In this document: positions 36,267 through 48,084 of the stretch, piece by piece
How positions within the stretch are numbered: position 1 is the stretch's first letter
How the letters are laid out: each line of letters begins with the position of its first letter
Assembly (NCBI GenBank): GCA_040757085.1
Contig: JBFLXJ010000023.1
Coordinates: 252,457 to 316,456, forward strand
Direction: 5' to 3'
DNA length: 64,000 nt
Source: Bacillota bacterium
Lineage (GTDB): Bacteria; Bacillota; Sulfobacillia; JACIYH01
Position numbers and translations under genes: made by a program
Notes under the pieces: generated by a model
Told to the model about the DNA's origin: nothing
Database searches by the model: none
The model's input: the letters and a program-made list of their open reading frames with translations, nothing else

Positions 36267-38645
36267 TTGGGATTACGGCGACAGGGGATCGAGGGAATGC
36301 TGGAGGGGCTGAACGAGGCCCAGCGCGAGGCGGTGACGTGGCCGGGGGGTCCGCTGCTGGTACTGGCGGGAGCCGGATCCGGCAAGACCAGGGTGCTCAC
36401 GTACCGGATCGCGTGGCTCATCGCCAATGGGATTCCACCGCACGCCATCCTGGCGATGACCTTCACCAACAAGGCGGCAGGGGAAATGACCCAGCGCGTC
36501 CACGCCATGCTTGACTGTCAGGCCGTGCAGACGGGGGCCGCAGCGGGTGGGGACGGGCAGGCGGAGAGCCGCGGGGATGAAGGCGGGGACGGGGAGGCGG
36601 TTGGTGCGGGGCAGGACCAGGCGGTGCGGGGGATCTGGATGGGGACGTTCCATGCCATCTGCGTCCGCATCCTGCGTCCTCATGCGGCGAAGCTGGGGTA
36701 CGACAACCGCTTCGGCATAGCGGATGGCGACGACCAGGCCCGCATCGTGCAGGGGATCATCCGCGACCTGGGGGTGGAGCGCACCCACAAGCCGGGCGCG
36801 GTACTGGCCGAGATAGGGCGGGCCAAGGACCAACTGGTCGGCCCCGGGGAATACCTGGCCCGGGCGCGGGGATTCTGGGATGAGAAGACGGGGGAAATCT
36901 ACCGCCTGTACCAGGAGCGCCTCCGGGAATCGAACCTGATGGATTTCGATGACCTGCTGGTAAACGCGGTGCGCCTCTTCCGCGAGCATCCCGACGTTCT
37001 GGAGAGGTATGCCCGCCGGTTCCAGCACATCCTGGTGGACGAGTTCCAGGACACCAACCGCGTGCAGTACATACTGCTGCGGCAGCTGGCCTCCCACCAC
37101 GGCAACCTGACCGTGGTGGGGGACGACGACCAGTCCATCTACGGGTTCCGCGGCGCTGACCTGCGCAACATCCTGGATTTCGAGCACGACTTCCCGGGGG
37201 CGCGGGTGATCCGCCTGGAGCAGAACTACCGCTCCACGCAGGTCATCCTGGACGCCGCCCAGGGGGTGATCAAACACAACCGGGGGCGGAAGAGCAAGCG
37301 CCTGTGGACCGAGCGCCGGGGCGGCGCGCCCGTCCTCCTGTACCGGGCGGAGAACGAGCACGATGAGGCTCACTTCATAGTGGAAGAGGCGATACGGCTG
37401 GCCGGGCGGCACGGATACGCCCTGTCGGACATGGCGGTGCTGTACCGCACCCATGCGCAGGCGCGCGTCCTGGAGGAAGCCTTTCTCCGCCACGGTGTGG
37501 CCTACGTGGTGGTGGGGTCCGTCCACTTCTATCAGCGCAAAGAGATCAAGGACGTCCTCGCCTACCTGCGGGCGGCGCTCAATCCCAGAGATGATGTGAG
37601 CACCGAGCGCATCATCAACGTCCCCCGGCGCGGGATCGGGGAGGAGACGGTGCGCCGGCTGAAGGATTTCGCCCGGCGGGAAGGCATCGGCCTGCGTGAG
37701 GCGGCATCCCACCCGGCGGATTCCGGCCTGGGGAAGGCAGCCTGCCGGCGGGTGGAAGAGTTTGCCCGCCTGCTGGACGAGGTGGAGCAGCGCCTGGATC
37801 TTCCTGTCCACGAGGTGATCACCTGGGTCATCGAGCGCACCGGGTACCTGGCCGAACTGCAGGCGGAGCGCACCCGCGAGGCCGAGGACCGCATCGAGAA
37901 CCTGCGCGAGCTGGTCATTTCGGCGGTGGACTTCTCTCGACGGTCGTCCGACCCCCGGGCGGAGGCATTCCTGGCCGAGGTAGCGCTCTTCACCAGTGTG
38001 GACACCACACGGGCGGGTGGCCCGGCGGTGACCCTGATGACCCTGCACGCCGCCAAGGGGCTGGAGTTCCCGGTGGTCTTCCTGGCCGGGTTGGAGGAGG
38101 GCGTGTTTCCCCATGCCCGCTCCCGGGACAGCGAGGATGAGCTGGAGGAAGAGCGCCGGCTGTGCTACGTGGGTATGACCCGCGCCCGTGACCTCCTCTA
38201 CCTGAGTCACTCCCGCTACCGCGAACTGCACGGGGGCCGCGTGCTGCCCTCGCGCTTCCTGGAGGAAGTCCCCCCGCACCTGGTGCAGGAACTCCCCTCC
38301 TGCGACGAGTTACCATCCTGGGAGCATCCCCGGGACAAGGAGATGGCCCTGGAGCCTTCGCGCCACGGGTTGGCTGGGCTTGTTACGGGGACCGGTCTCC
38401 GGCAAGCTGCTGAGGACAGGAGGGATGCCGCAGCCACCGGCGGGACGGTCCGCGGCGGCAGGATATGGCGGGGCGAACCTCTTGCGCCGGGACGAAAGGT
38501 GAGGCATCCTCAGTTTGGTACGGGCGTGGTGCTGTCCTGCCGGGGTGAGGGGGAGGACGCCGAGGTGAAGGTCGCCTTCCACGACAACGGCGTGCGGACC
38601 CTGGTGGCGCGCTACGCCAGGCTGGACCTGGGCGCAGAACCGTGA
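36267..38645 (+). CDS. pcrA: ATP-dependent DNA helicase PcrA/UvrD
   Basis: A 792-residue superfamily 1 helicase of replication and repair. Walker A is AGAGSGKT, motif II DEFQDTN, motif III GDDDQSIYGFRGA, motif IV EQNYRS, motif V TLMTLHAAKGLEFPVVF and motif VI VGMTRARD. The C-terminal tail (VRHPQFGTGVVLSC) is the Tudor-like RNA polymerase-binding part of PcrA. The TTG 36267 follows GGGAGGC at a good distance. An ATG at 36297 is the alternative. An unusual Gly/Asp/Glu-rich insertion of about 40 residues lies after RVHAMLDC. Confidence 0.95.
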   Translation: MGLRRQGIEGMLEGLNEAQREAVTWPGGPLLVLAGAGSGKTRVLTYRIAWLIANGIPPHAILAMTFTNKAAGEMTQRVHAMLDCQAVQTGAAAGGDGQAESRGDEGGDGEAVGAGQDQAVRGIWMGTFHAICVRILRPHAAKLGYDNRFGIADGDDQARIVQGIIRDLGVERTHKPGAVLAEIGRAKDQLVGPGEYLARARGFWDEKTGEIYRLYQERLRESNLMDFDDLLVNAVRLFREHPDVLERYARRFQHILVDEFQDTNRVQYILLRQLASHHGNLTVVGDDDQSIYGFRGADLRNILDFEHDFPGARVIRLEQNYRSTQVILDAAQGVIKHNRGRKSKRLWTERRGGAPVLLYRAENEHDEAHFIVEEAIRLAGRHGYALSDMAVLYRTHAQARVLEEAFLRHGVAYVVVGSVHFYQRKEIKDVLAYLRAALNPRDDVSTERIINVPRRGIGEETVRRLKDFARREGIGLREAASHPADSGLGKAACRRVEEFARLLDEVEQRLDLPVHEVITWVIERTGYLAELQAERTREAEDRIENLRELVISAVDFSRRSSDPRAEAFLAEVALFTSVDTTRAGGPAVTLMTLHAAKGLEFPVVFLAGLEEGVFPHARSRDSEDELEEERRLCYVGMTRARDLLYLSHSRYRELHGGRVLPSRFLEEVPPHLVQELPSCDELPSWEHPRDKEMALEPSRHGLAGLVTGTGLRQAAEDRRDAAATGGTVRGGRIWRGEPLAPGRKVRHPQFGTGVVLSCRGEGEDAEVKVAFHDNGVRTLVARYARLDLGAEP

Positions 38646-38734
38646 CGGTGGGCTGGTAAGCCAGGCCGGATGTGGGGAACGCGAAGCTGCACACCGGGCA
38701 GCCGCGTACCGGGGCGAATTGGGGGGACACGTGA

Positions 38735-40786
<2,052 letters not shown>

Positions 40787-40793
40787 CCCTGTT

Positions 40794-41207
40794 TCAGAAA
40801 CTGATGTGGAAGACGGGTCCGCTCGGTCGGCTGGCGCTTGCGGGCGGGCCCGCGTTCATTACGGTTTCGCACTCCGGCGCAGGCGGGGTCGCTGTGACCT
40901 TCACAGGATCGCGTGGGGCGGGCTCAGCCTCCGCACGCCGCGGTGCGTCAGTGGGGTATTCGTCCTGTCCAACTTCCAGGATACCGCCCGGTTGGATGAA
41001 CAGCGACTTGAACCGGGCCCCACCGTGTACTCGTCCGGTGCGGAGAACAACCAGCCTGCCGGCTTCGACGACGCCTTTGACCTCACCGGCGACTTCCAGG
41101 TAGTCGGCCAGGATCCTGCTCCTGCATAAGCCGGTGCTGGCCACTCTCACCCTTCCCGCGCCGCATATGTCACCGTTGACCTGCCCGCGGATGTCGGCAT
41201 GGACCAT
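40794..41207 (-). CDS. Bactofilin-like polymer-forming protein
   Basis: The 137-residue protein has the repeating Gly/hydrophobic pattern of the bactofilin (DUF583) beta-helix: GQVNGDICGAGRVRVASTG, GEVKGVVEAGRLVVLRTG and GRVHGGARFKSLFIQPGGIL. The tail is proline- and charge-rich. GGAGGAG precedes the ATG. It lies 37 bases after the ParM-like gene, so a cytoskeletal pair is possible. Confidence 0.72.
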   Translation of the reverse strand: MVHADIRGQVNGDICGAGRVRVASTGLCRSRILADYLEVAGEVKGVVEAGRLVVLRTGRVHGGARFKSLFIQPGGILEVGQDEYPTDAPRRAEAEPAPRDPVKVTATPPAPECETVMNAGPPASASRPSGPVFHISF

Positions 41208-41244
41208 CCGTCGGTCTCCTCCGGGGCCGCCCCAACGAGGGGCA

Positions 41245-42237
41245 TTACTTCCACAGCCGGCGGGCCCAGGCCAGGTATCCCTTACAGTTGGCAGTTACGG
41301 GGTCGGGCACCAGTTCCGCGTGGGAGAGATGGGGCAGGAGGTAGTTGCTGAGGGCCTGGCCCCCTCCACCACTCACCAGCAGCCGGTCGAACTCCAGCAC
41401 CCGCCAGGTAGAGTGGAGCTCTACCAGCACCTTGGCGGCCAGTTCTTTGAAGACCTGGTTCCTGATGTCGGTGATGTCCACCTCGCGGCCTGCCACCCTG
41501 ATCCTGCCCGTGATCACGGCTTCGTCCAGGGCGTGGTTCTCCCGTTCCAGCCCGTACCGGGTGAGCAGGTGGTTCGCTATCTCTGCGTAGGCGGCGGCCA
41601 GGCCGACCGCGATGGTCCTGCTCTTTTCTGGGATGAATTCCCCATCCTCGACGGCGGCCAGGTCGGTGGTGCGGAATCCGACGTCAAGGACCCCGATCCG
41701 GCCTTCCCACTTTCCCTCCACCGGTTGCCCCCACGGGTCAAGGGCACGGGACCAGAATGTACCCAGGGGCTGGGGCACGATCTCGATCCGCTCGACCTCG
41801 ATTTCCACTTCCCGTGGCTGGTCACGGTCGTACAGGGTCAGGCGGCGCTGTTGCCTGAGGGTACCGGACAGGACGGGAGCCAGGTGCATCTGACCGGGTG
41901 GGACGCCAGTCACCACCTGGAGCCTGTTCGCAGTGCCGCCACAAAAGAGGCTCAGGCCTGCCAGCAGAAGGACCTCGAAATCCCCTCTTTCGGCCCGGGT
42001 GGGCGACAGATCGCGGAAGGGCAGCCGGGAGTGCCGTATCGCGGCCTTTCCGACGAAGAAAACCCTGTCCCCCAGGCCTACCCTGAGGTGGTTCAGTGCT
42101 GAAGGTTGCTGTGAGTCAGCGCGAAAGATCGGCTTGGTGTGACCTTCCCCCACCACACTGGGGAAGACGTAGCCTCTCTCGCCGTCCGTCACCTTGACAA
42201 ACCCGTAGCCGAGATCCAGACCCAGCACCTGGCTCAT
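41245..42237 (-). CDS. ParM/StbA-type actin-like ATPase
   Basis: The start MSQVLGLDLGYGFVKVTDG is the phosphate-1 motif of actin-like proteins of the ParM/Alp group. Phosphate-2 is VLDVGFRTTDLAAVEDG, and the adenosine motif is LLVSGGGGQALS. The 330-residue length fits. ATG 42237 has GGGAGGTG before it. ParM proteins move plasmids with a ParR-like adaptor, but no ParR is next to it here, so the role on a chromosome is open. Bactofilin follows and DUF1844 precedes it. Confidence 0.8.
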   Translation of the reverse strand: MSQVLGLDLGYGFVKVTDGERGYVFPSVVGEGHTKPIFRADSQQPSALNHLRVGLGDRVFFVGKAAIRHSRLPFRDLSPTRAERGDFEVLLLAGLSLFCGGTANRLQVVTGVPPGQMHLAPVLSGTLRQQRRLTLYDRDQPREVEIEVERIEIVPQPLGTFWSRALDPWGQPVEGKWEGRIGVLDVGFRTTDLAAVEDGEFIPEKSRTIAVGLAAAYAEIANHLLTRYGLERENHALDEAVITGRIRVAGREVDITDIRNQVFKELAAKVLVELHSTWRVLEFDRLLVSGGGGQALSNYLLPHLSHAELVPDPVTANCKGYLAWARRLWK

Positions 42238-42402
42238 TCCAGCACCTCCCAACCGGTGACCTGCATGGTCGTAGCCCTGCCCGGGCGGAGTTGGCGACGG
42301 CCTTCGTGCCAGCACAGGAACAAGCACACCGTGAAAGCAACCGGGCGGTCGGCCTCATCGCTCCTCGTGTAAGTCATCGGTGACCGTGGTCGGATTCCTT
42401 AA

Positions 42403-42843
42403 TCACCGACCCGCCGGGTACGGGGGTTCGGTGTGGGGGCCCTGGGCATCTTGCCGGGGGGCTGATTCGGCGCGGGAGCGCTGGGCGGCGTAGTTTATGC
42501 GCAGGTCCGCGAGCAGGGTCTGCAACCGCCGCAGGCCCGCGGGCTCGATGCGCGGAGCCAGCAGATCGACCAGGGCGGCGATGGCGTCGATGGCCAGGCG
42601 GGCATCTTCGAAGTCCCGGGTGATCTTGCCCGTGGCCGGGTTGGCCACCAGCCCCATGCGCTCCCAGGCTTTCTCCGCCAGGCCGGCAATGGCCCACTGG
42701 ATCATGTCACCCGCCGAAAGGGAGGCGATGTAACCGACCGCTTGGCGGGCTTCTTCGGCCAAGCGGGACGCCGCTTCCGGGTCGGGAGGCGGCGTCCGGG
42801 GGGTGCCGGCGTCAGCGGTACCGCGGTCGTCGTTGTCCCTCAT
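42403..42843 (-). CDS. DUF1844 domain protein
   Basis: A 146-residue protein with the DUF1844 core GDMIQWAIAGLAEKAWERMG followed by DFEDARLAIDAIAALVDLLAP. The function is unknown; such genes often sit near translation or housekeeping genes. ATG 42843 has AAGGAGG about nine bases before it. An in-frame ATG at 42849 is too close to that site. Confidence 0.78.
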   Translation of the reverse strand: MRDNDDRGTADAGTPRTPPPDPEAASRLAEEARQAVGYIASLSAGDMIQWAIAGLAEKAWERMGLVANPATGKITRDFEDARLAIDAIAALVDLLAPRIEPAGLRRLQTLLADLRINYAAQRSRAESAPRQDAQGPHTEPPYPAGR

Positions 42844-43353
42844 GTCCATACCCCTCCTTGCGGACGGGCCGTAAGCGATGTCTGTCCTGCGTAGAGCATA
42901 CACCATCCTGGAGCGGGCGGGCAATGCGGCCACCGCCCGGTGCGGGAGTCGTGGAGGAAGCGATGGACCTGCCGATGGGTACTGGTTGAACGATCCAGCG
43001 GACCAGCAGTTCGACCTCGGACCCAACCGGGCGACCTGGACCGCCGGATCCTTTGCCATCTGGGGTTACCCTTGCCGTAGCCGCCGGGCGGAAGTCGCGG
43101 TTGAGCGAGAACCCAACTGCCCCGATGCCTTCAATTACCGTCGCCTCGGGAACTTGCGGTGGTTTCTTGGCTGTGGCTTACCAACGCGACCGAAGTAAAC
43201 CCCCCAAACCGTCCCGGGACCTGCGTATGAGCTAATGCGGGGACAGCAGTATCCCCGGACCCGCCGTGAGTTGCTCTTCTGGCCGGCGGGATGGCGTTTG
43301 GTAGCTGTCGGGGGTTCGCCCCAAGAACGTCTTGTCTGAGGAGGGAGATGCGT
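42844..43353. other. Divergent intergenic region before the first S8 protease
   Basis: No convincing gene is seen in this stretch of about 500 bases. It carries the DUF1844 leader on the left and the SigI-like promoter of the protease on the right. Confidence 0.5.
43198..43227 (+). promoter_or_regulatory. Putative SigI-type promoter of the first S8 protease
   Basis: The box AACCCCCC ends at 43205, and CGTA starts at 43224, 18 bases on. The SigI promoters I know of are described as ACCC(CC) and CGWA boxes. The protease start is about 125 bases farther. Confidence 0.6.
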
Positions 43354-46300
43354 ATGCCTCACTATCGGAGGGGGAGCCGGCTGTTGAGAGCGGCAGTGGG
43401 TTTGATCATGTTCTTCGTCCTTGTTGCCCCTGTGTACGGCGGCATGCCGCAGCCAGGGGGAACGGTGCATGCTGCCGGGACCTTGCCCCTCCCCTCTGAC
43501 GTCAAGGATGTCACCGATCTGCAGGCGACTGACGGTGCACAGCAGGTGCTCGTCGACCAGCTAAACCTAGCCAGGGAACAGGCTGCCGAGGTCGTCCGTC
43601 AGCTGGCCCAGATGGCCGACGAGGTTGACGAGGCCATCCGACAGAGTGCCAGATCCGTTGCGGATGAAGCGAAGGACCTGGGCACCGAACTGGTTGGGCA
43701 AGCGGCCGACGTGCTTAAGGATGCTGTGTACCGAGCAGGGGATATCTTGGCGCGTGCACAGCAACGCGTCGGCGAACTTCCTGTCGGTCTGCCGCGTATC
43801 GGCAAAGCCTTGGTTGGCCCTACTCTCACTGACTTGCTCGAGACACTCAAACCAGGTGACACGGTGGAATTGCTCATCACTTACGATCATTACCCTACTC
43901 AGGCTGACCGTGTGAGGCTCCTGGAGACGGAGGTCCGCGGCGGCATACAGATGAATGTGCTGCCCGTGATTGCAGTTGTGGCTCCCATCTCAGCGGTGGA
44001 CGACATTGCTGCGCTGCCGGGGGTCGTCTCCATTTGGTACAACCAGAAGTTGCAGTATTTCATGAAAGACAGCCGTGTCCTCATTGGGGTCGACAAGCTA
44101 GAGAAGGACCGGCGCTTCCAGACTCTGTGGCCCCGGAAGGATCCCGCCACAGGCCAGCCCGTTCCGCCCTTGGGGACCGGGGTCAAGGTGGCCGTGATCG
44201 ACAGCGGTATCGACGCCCTCCATCCAGATTTGCCCCTGGGTGACAAGGTGGTAGAGAACCGGAAGGTACTGGGGTTGAGCGTGGTGGAAGAGTTGGGCGT
44301 GCCGGACATCATTGGCCTGAAGTTGTCCCCGATTCTGCCCAACACCGATACCACGAGCGGGCACGGGACCCACGTGGCGGGCACGGTGGGTGGCCTGGGG
44401 ACGATGTGGCAGGAAAATGCAGGCGTCGCCCGCAACGTGAAGCTGATCGGACTCGGTACGGGCGAAACTCTGTTTATCCTTTCTGCCGTCGAGGCGTTTG
44501 ACTGGGTACTTGAGTACAACTTGCGGCATCCCAACGACCCCATCCGCGTCACCACTAACAGTTGGGGTACCAGTGCGCCCGCTGACCCGTTTGATCCGCA
44601 GTACGGATTCCTGACGTACCTTTACAATCCCGTCGTCGTTGCCACACGGATGCTCTACGAGCAGGGCGTGGTTACCTTATTCGCGGCTGGGAACGACGGC
44701 GGCTACGGGACGATTAACCCGTATTCGGTCTGGCCGTGGGTAATCAGCGTTGCGGCCGGAACCAAGTCGGGCGAGTTGGCCGGTTTTTCGTCGCGCGGGT
44801 ATGATCCCCTCATGGAGCACGATGGCAGGTTCTACAAGGTGCACCGGTTGGGGCAGTGGTCTTTCCGGCTCATCGACCTCCTCCATCCCGACATCACCGC
44901 ACCGGGTGTGGACATCATCTCTGCGCGGGCTAGCACGGGCGTCCTGCCGGTTCTGGCCGCCACCACGGACGTGACCACGCTGGGCACGAAGGCTGCTTTC
45001 TACACGGTCATGAGCGGCACAAGCATGGCTACGCCCCATGTGGCGGGCGTGGTTGCTCTTCTGCTGAGTGCGGATCCCAGCTTGACGCCGGCCCAAGTGT
45101 ACCAGGTGCTGGTGGAGACGGCACAACCCATGGTCCAATATGCCGAGTACCAGGTCGGCGCGGGATACGTCGATGCATATGCTGCCGTCCACAAAGTGCT
45201 GGCTAAGAGGGCGCTTGGCCTTGACCTGCCTTACGGGCGGGGTTACCCTGTCGCCACTCCGGTACCCTACGGGGACAGACCTGACTGCGGATACGCGATG
45301 ATGCCGTTGGGGGACCCGTGGCAGGAGGCCGGCTCCTACGTAACGGGGCGGCGGCAGTACTACAAGTTCAGCCGTCCGTTTCCCTTGGGGACGACTACGG
45401 TGAAGTTAACTTCCCAGTACGACCCGACGGTGGATGTGCTTATCTCGACCAGCAACATCTGGATTTACCGTCCCACGGACGGTAAGCGCACTCCGCGAGA
45501 CGACGAAGCGGTGGCGATGTTCACGGGTATGGACAGCAAGGTCTTCATCAATGACCCGGTGGTGGACAACGGCAGGGATGAGGACGACTCGGATCTGTAC
45601 TGGTACAACCTGCGTGGCGCTTTCTCTGTCCTCACGGGTACTGGTGGGGCGGAGCTGCCTAGGAAATTTGCCTTCACGGTTCAACCCCTCGGGCTTACCT
45701 TCACCGATCAGGCGTTTGCTCGCTCCCTGCAGTCTCTTACTGCCGAAGATCGCGCTTTGGTTAGGAAGCTAGTGCGAGCGGGGGTGCTTGCTCCGTTTGG
45801 TGCCTTTAACCCGGACGCGCCGATGAAGCGGGCAGACTTGGCGCGTGCGGTGGCTCTCCTCGCGCGTGTCAAGCAATATGCTCCAGAGGTGCCGACCTAT
45901 GGCGACGTTGGGCTCCACCACCCAGCCTACGTGTTCGTGGAGTCGCTTCGGGGCCAGTGGGATTTCGCGGGTCAATCGGAACTGCCCCGGGGCGTAGACG
46001 TGAGGAAGGTTATGGGCGGTGCGACGGTAGATTCGAGCACGGGGGCTACGGTGCCGATGTTGGAGGGCGAAGCTACCTTGTTCCAGCCCCATGCACCGGT
46101 GAGCGCTCTGGATGCGGTGGTGACCGCCGGCACGTTGGCTGGCAAGCAGTCGCGGGCCGAGGAATTGGCCAAGCAGGCGAACGAGCATCCGTACGTGGAA
46201 TTTGTCCACGACAAAGAAGGTGGCGTGCTGCGCTTGCGAGTGATGAGGCAGGGGCTCACCGCTAGGCAACTCGGGTACATCGCCCTCGCTTTTGAGGAAG

Positions 46301-46479
46301 GCTGGCTCGATCCGATCAGGGAGGTCGTGGTTAAGCAGCCCACGTTTGAGCAATGGTACCAGTGGTACTTCTTTGGGCGCGGGAAAAAGCCTGAGTGGGT
46401 CGTGGAGTTGTACTTTGACCCGCTCGAGCCGGCCAAAACGCTGAACGTATACCGGGTGATAGACAGGGTGTGCAGGTGA
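43354..46479 (+). CDS. Exported subtilisin-family (S8) protease with N-terminal helical region and C-terminal SLH-like region
   Basis: A secreted 1041-residue protease. Signal peptide residues 1-40 (RLLRAAVGLIMFFVLVAP). A helical, charged region of about 90 residues (QQVLVDQLNLAREQAAE on) and an I9-like propeptide come before the catalytic domain. The triad is Asp283 (VAVIDSGIDALHP), His337 (GHGTHVAGTVGG) and Ser557 (GTSMATPHVAG). The oxyanion Asn lies in LFAAGNDGG and looks intact. The last 300 residues contain a part resembling one SLH repeat (AFNPDAPMKRADLARAVALLA). I choose ATG 43354 because the AGGAGG ends nine bases before it; ATG 43348 is closer. The substrate is unknown. Its SigI-like promoter lies 125 bases upstream. 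Confidence 0.9.
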   Translation: MPHYRRGSRLLRAAVGLIMFFVLVAPVYGGMPQPGGTVHAAGTLPLPSDVKDVTDLQATDGAQQVLVDQLNLAREQAAEVVRQLAQMADEVDEAIRQSARSVADEAKDLGTELVGQAADVLKDAVYRAGDILARAQQRVGELPVGLPRIGKALVGPTLTDLLETLKPGDTVELLITYDHYPTQADRVRLLETEVRGGIQMNVLPVIAVVAPISAVDDIAALPGVVSIWYNQKLQYFMKDSRVLIGVDKLEKDRRFQTLWPRKDPATGQPVPPLGTGVKVAVIDSGIDALHPDLPLGDKVVENRKVLGLSVVEELGVPDIIGLKLSPILPNTDTTSGHGTHVAGTVGGLGTMWQENAGVARNVKLIGLGTGETLFILSAVEAFDWVLEYNLRHPNDPIRVTTNSWGTSAPADPFDPQYGFLTYLYNPVVVATRMLYEQGVVTLFAAGNDGGYGTINPYSVWPWVISVAAGTKSGELAGFSSRGYDPLMEHDGRFYKVHRLGQWSFRLIDLLHPDITAPGVDIISARASTGVLPVLAATTDVTTLGTKAAFYTVMSGTSMATPHVAGVVALLLSADPSLTPAQVYQVLVETAQPMVQYAEYQVGAGYVDAYAAVHKVLAKRALGLDLPYGRGYPVATPVPYGDRPDCGYAMMPLGDPWQEAGSYVTGRRQYYKFSRPFPLGTTTVKLTSQYDPTVDVLISTSNIWIYRPTDGKRTPRDDEAVAMFTGMDSKVFINDPVVDNGRDEDDSDLYWYNLRGAFSVLTGTGGAELPRKFAFTVQPLGLTFTDQAFARSLQSLTAEDRALVRKLVRAGVLAPFGAFNPDAPMKRADLARAVALLARVKQYAPEVPTYGDVGLHHPAYVFVESLRGQWDFAGQSELPRGVDVRKVMGGATVDSSTGATVPMLEGEATLFQPHAPVSALDAVVTAGTLAGKQSRAEELAKQANEHPYVEFVHDKEGGVLRLRVMRQGLTARQLGYIALAFEEGWLDPIREVVVKQPTFEQWYQWYFFGRGKKPEWVVELYFDPLEPAKTLNVYRVIDRVCR

Positions 46480-47298
46480 AGCGCCTGGCGGAGCAGGAGG
46501 GAGGCGTGCGGGGGCGCCTCCCTGTTCGTCTGCCAATGGGGTGTGTGATGATCTGCCACCCTGCGGACCCTGGTATGCGGCGTCTGCTCAATCAAGGCCG
46601 GCAGGAGGACTGCGGTTAGTGGCACGGTTAGCGGAGGTTCGGCCCGTGCCCGGGGAGCGAGATGCGCAGGCGCGCTGCTGGCGCGCGCTTCCAGACGTGA
46701 TCGCGAAGAGTGCAGCACGCTTGGCTGTTCCGCCCCGCGCGTGGCGGTTGCATGGCGGGATCGGGGAGGGTAGTGTCTCCGGTCGGGCACGTCGACGCGC
46801 GGGTCAAAACCGCATCTGCCGGAGGGTAGTGCGCTATCGTCATACGCGAGCTTACTGGTTCCGAGACCGGCAGGTACATAACCCCCTGCTCGGGGTGGCG
46901 GGGTGCACCTCACCCCTGTCCAGGCACGAGGGGTTCAAGGAGATATTCCGGTACGTCTGGGGCATTCCCCGTCGGGTGAGCCACGTGTGGCCAACTCGTC
47001 CGTGGCGGCTTACCTGAGGCGACCCCGCGGCTGTCACAGCGGCTACGTTCGCCATCCGAAATATCCGAGACGAAGCGTCAGAAAACCGTGAGACCGAACA
47101 GGCAGGACTGGCAGCTTTTTGCTTCGTATACTCACATTGCCTGCACGCGCGGGGCGTGGGCCCGGTCGTCAACGCATGCGGGGGCACGCGTGCCGGGGCT
47201 TCATGCTGATGTAAGTAGCAAGAACGGCTGTGCTACGCTTGCTTGGGATCCGTGCTCCGTTGCTCGGCTGCAGTAAGCGGGGGAGGCACCCTGCAGAA
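46480..47298. other. Long intergenic region between the first protease and sigI
   Basis: Open frames of up to 158 codons exist here, but none resembles a known protein and their codon use is irregular, so I call no gene. The left edge has the terminator of the protease. No copy of the ACCCCCC-CGTA promoter was found before sigI. A weak variant ACCCCGC-N17-CGTT lies at about 47020. Confidence 0.5.
46499..46530 (+). terminator. Terminator hairpin after the first S8 protease
   Basis: GGGAGGCG at 46499 pairs with CGCCTCCC at 46515-46522, followed by TGTTCGTCT. Confidence 0.6.
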
Positions 47299-48051
47299 AT
47301 GAATGAGTCGCTTGGGGAACTTATCCGCCGGGCACGGGGGGGCGAGGTGGAGGCCCGCGAGAATCTCATTCGCACCTGGCAGCCTTTCGTCCGACTGGTA
47401 GCATCGAGCGTGTGCGGGCGGCACCTGTCTTGGGAGGCCGCGGACGACGAGTTGAGTATTGCCCTGATTGCTTTCAACGAAGCGATTGACCGTTATGAGT
47501 CCGGCCGCGGGGTAGACTTCGCCCGGTTTGCGCGTCTCGTGATCACCAGCCGCCTGAAGGATTACATACGCAGGGAAGCACGCCATCGGCACCTGGCCCT
47601 TGTTCTGGTGACGTCCGATGGAGAGGAGTACTTGCCGGCTGAATATGGGTCGTCAGCGACACGTTACGAGGTAGAACAGGACGCACAGGCTCTGGCCGAG
47701 GAGATCGCTGAACTTGACGGCCTTCTGCGGCGGTTCGGCTTTAACTTCCGTTCGCTTGCGCGTTGTTCCCCGCGGCACCGCGAGACCCGGGACCGATGCG
47801 TTCAGGTTGCACTTGAGCTCGCGCGCGACCCGCAGTTGCTGGGAGAACTTACTGTGCGGCGCAGACTGCCCCTAAGCGAGCTCCAGAGACGGACGGGCGT
47901 GAGCCGGAAAGTTCTGGAGACCTGGCGGCGCTACATTGTGGCGCTCACCTTGATCCTCGCCTGCCCGCAGTTCGTAGGCCTGAGACAGTTCCTGCACATG
48001 GACGGCGAGCTGGGTGCAAAGAAGCAGCCGAGCGCGGGCTTGTCGGGCTAG
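47299..48051 (+). CDS. sigI: RNA polymerase sigma factor SigI
   Basis: SigI-family factors direct RNA polymerase to promoters for cell-surface and extracellular functions and are held by RsgI. The 250-residue protein has region 2 (ENLIRTWQPFVRLVAS, DDELSIALIAFNEAIDRY, VDFARFARLVITSRLKDYI) and the family's C-terminal domain (GLLRRFGFNFRSLARCSPRH, RRTGVSRKVLETWRRYIVAL). ATG 47299 follows GGGGGAGG at a rather long spacing of about 12 bases. It converges with rsgI instead of preceding it in an operon, which is unusual. Confidence 0.88.
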   Translation: MNESLGELIRRARGGEVEARENLIRTWQPFVRLVASSVCGRHLSWEAADDELSIALIAFNEAIDRYESGRGVDFARFARLVITSRLKDYIRREARHRHLALVLVTSDGEEYLPAEYGSSATRYEVEQDAQALAEEIAELDGLLRRFGFNFRSLARCSPRHRETRDRCVQVALELARDPQLLGELTVRRRLPLSELQRRTGVSRKVLETWRRYIVALTLILACPQFVGLRQFLHMDGELGAKKQPSAGLSG

Positions 48052-48084
48052 GTCGGAGCGCGCCCGGTCCGCCGGGCTTTTGGG

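Noticed and set aside
42878-43198. A 106-codon frame before the first S8 protease.
   Set aside because: No similarity or start signal; it only fills the intergenic region before the SigI-like promoter.
46879-46910. ACCCCC box near 46880 as a SigI promoter for sigI.
   Set aside because: No CGTA or CGAA box follows at 15-19 bases, and it is over 400 bases from the gene.
46541-47017. A 158-codon plus-strand frame between the first protease and sigI.
   Set aside because: Its composition (Arg/Trp/Pro-rich) is unlike a real protein, and no motif or ribosome binding site supports it.
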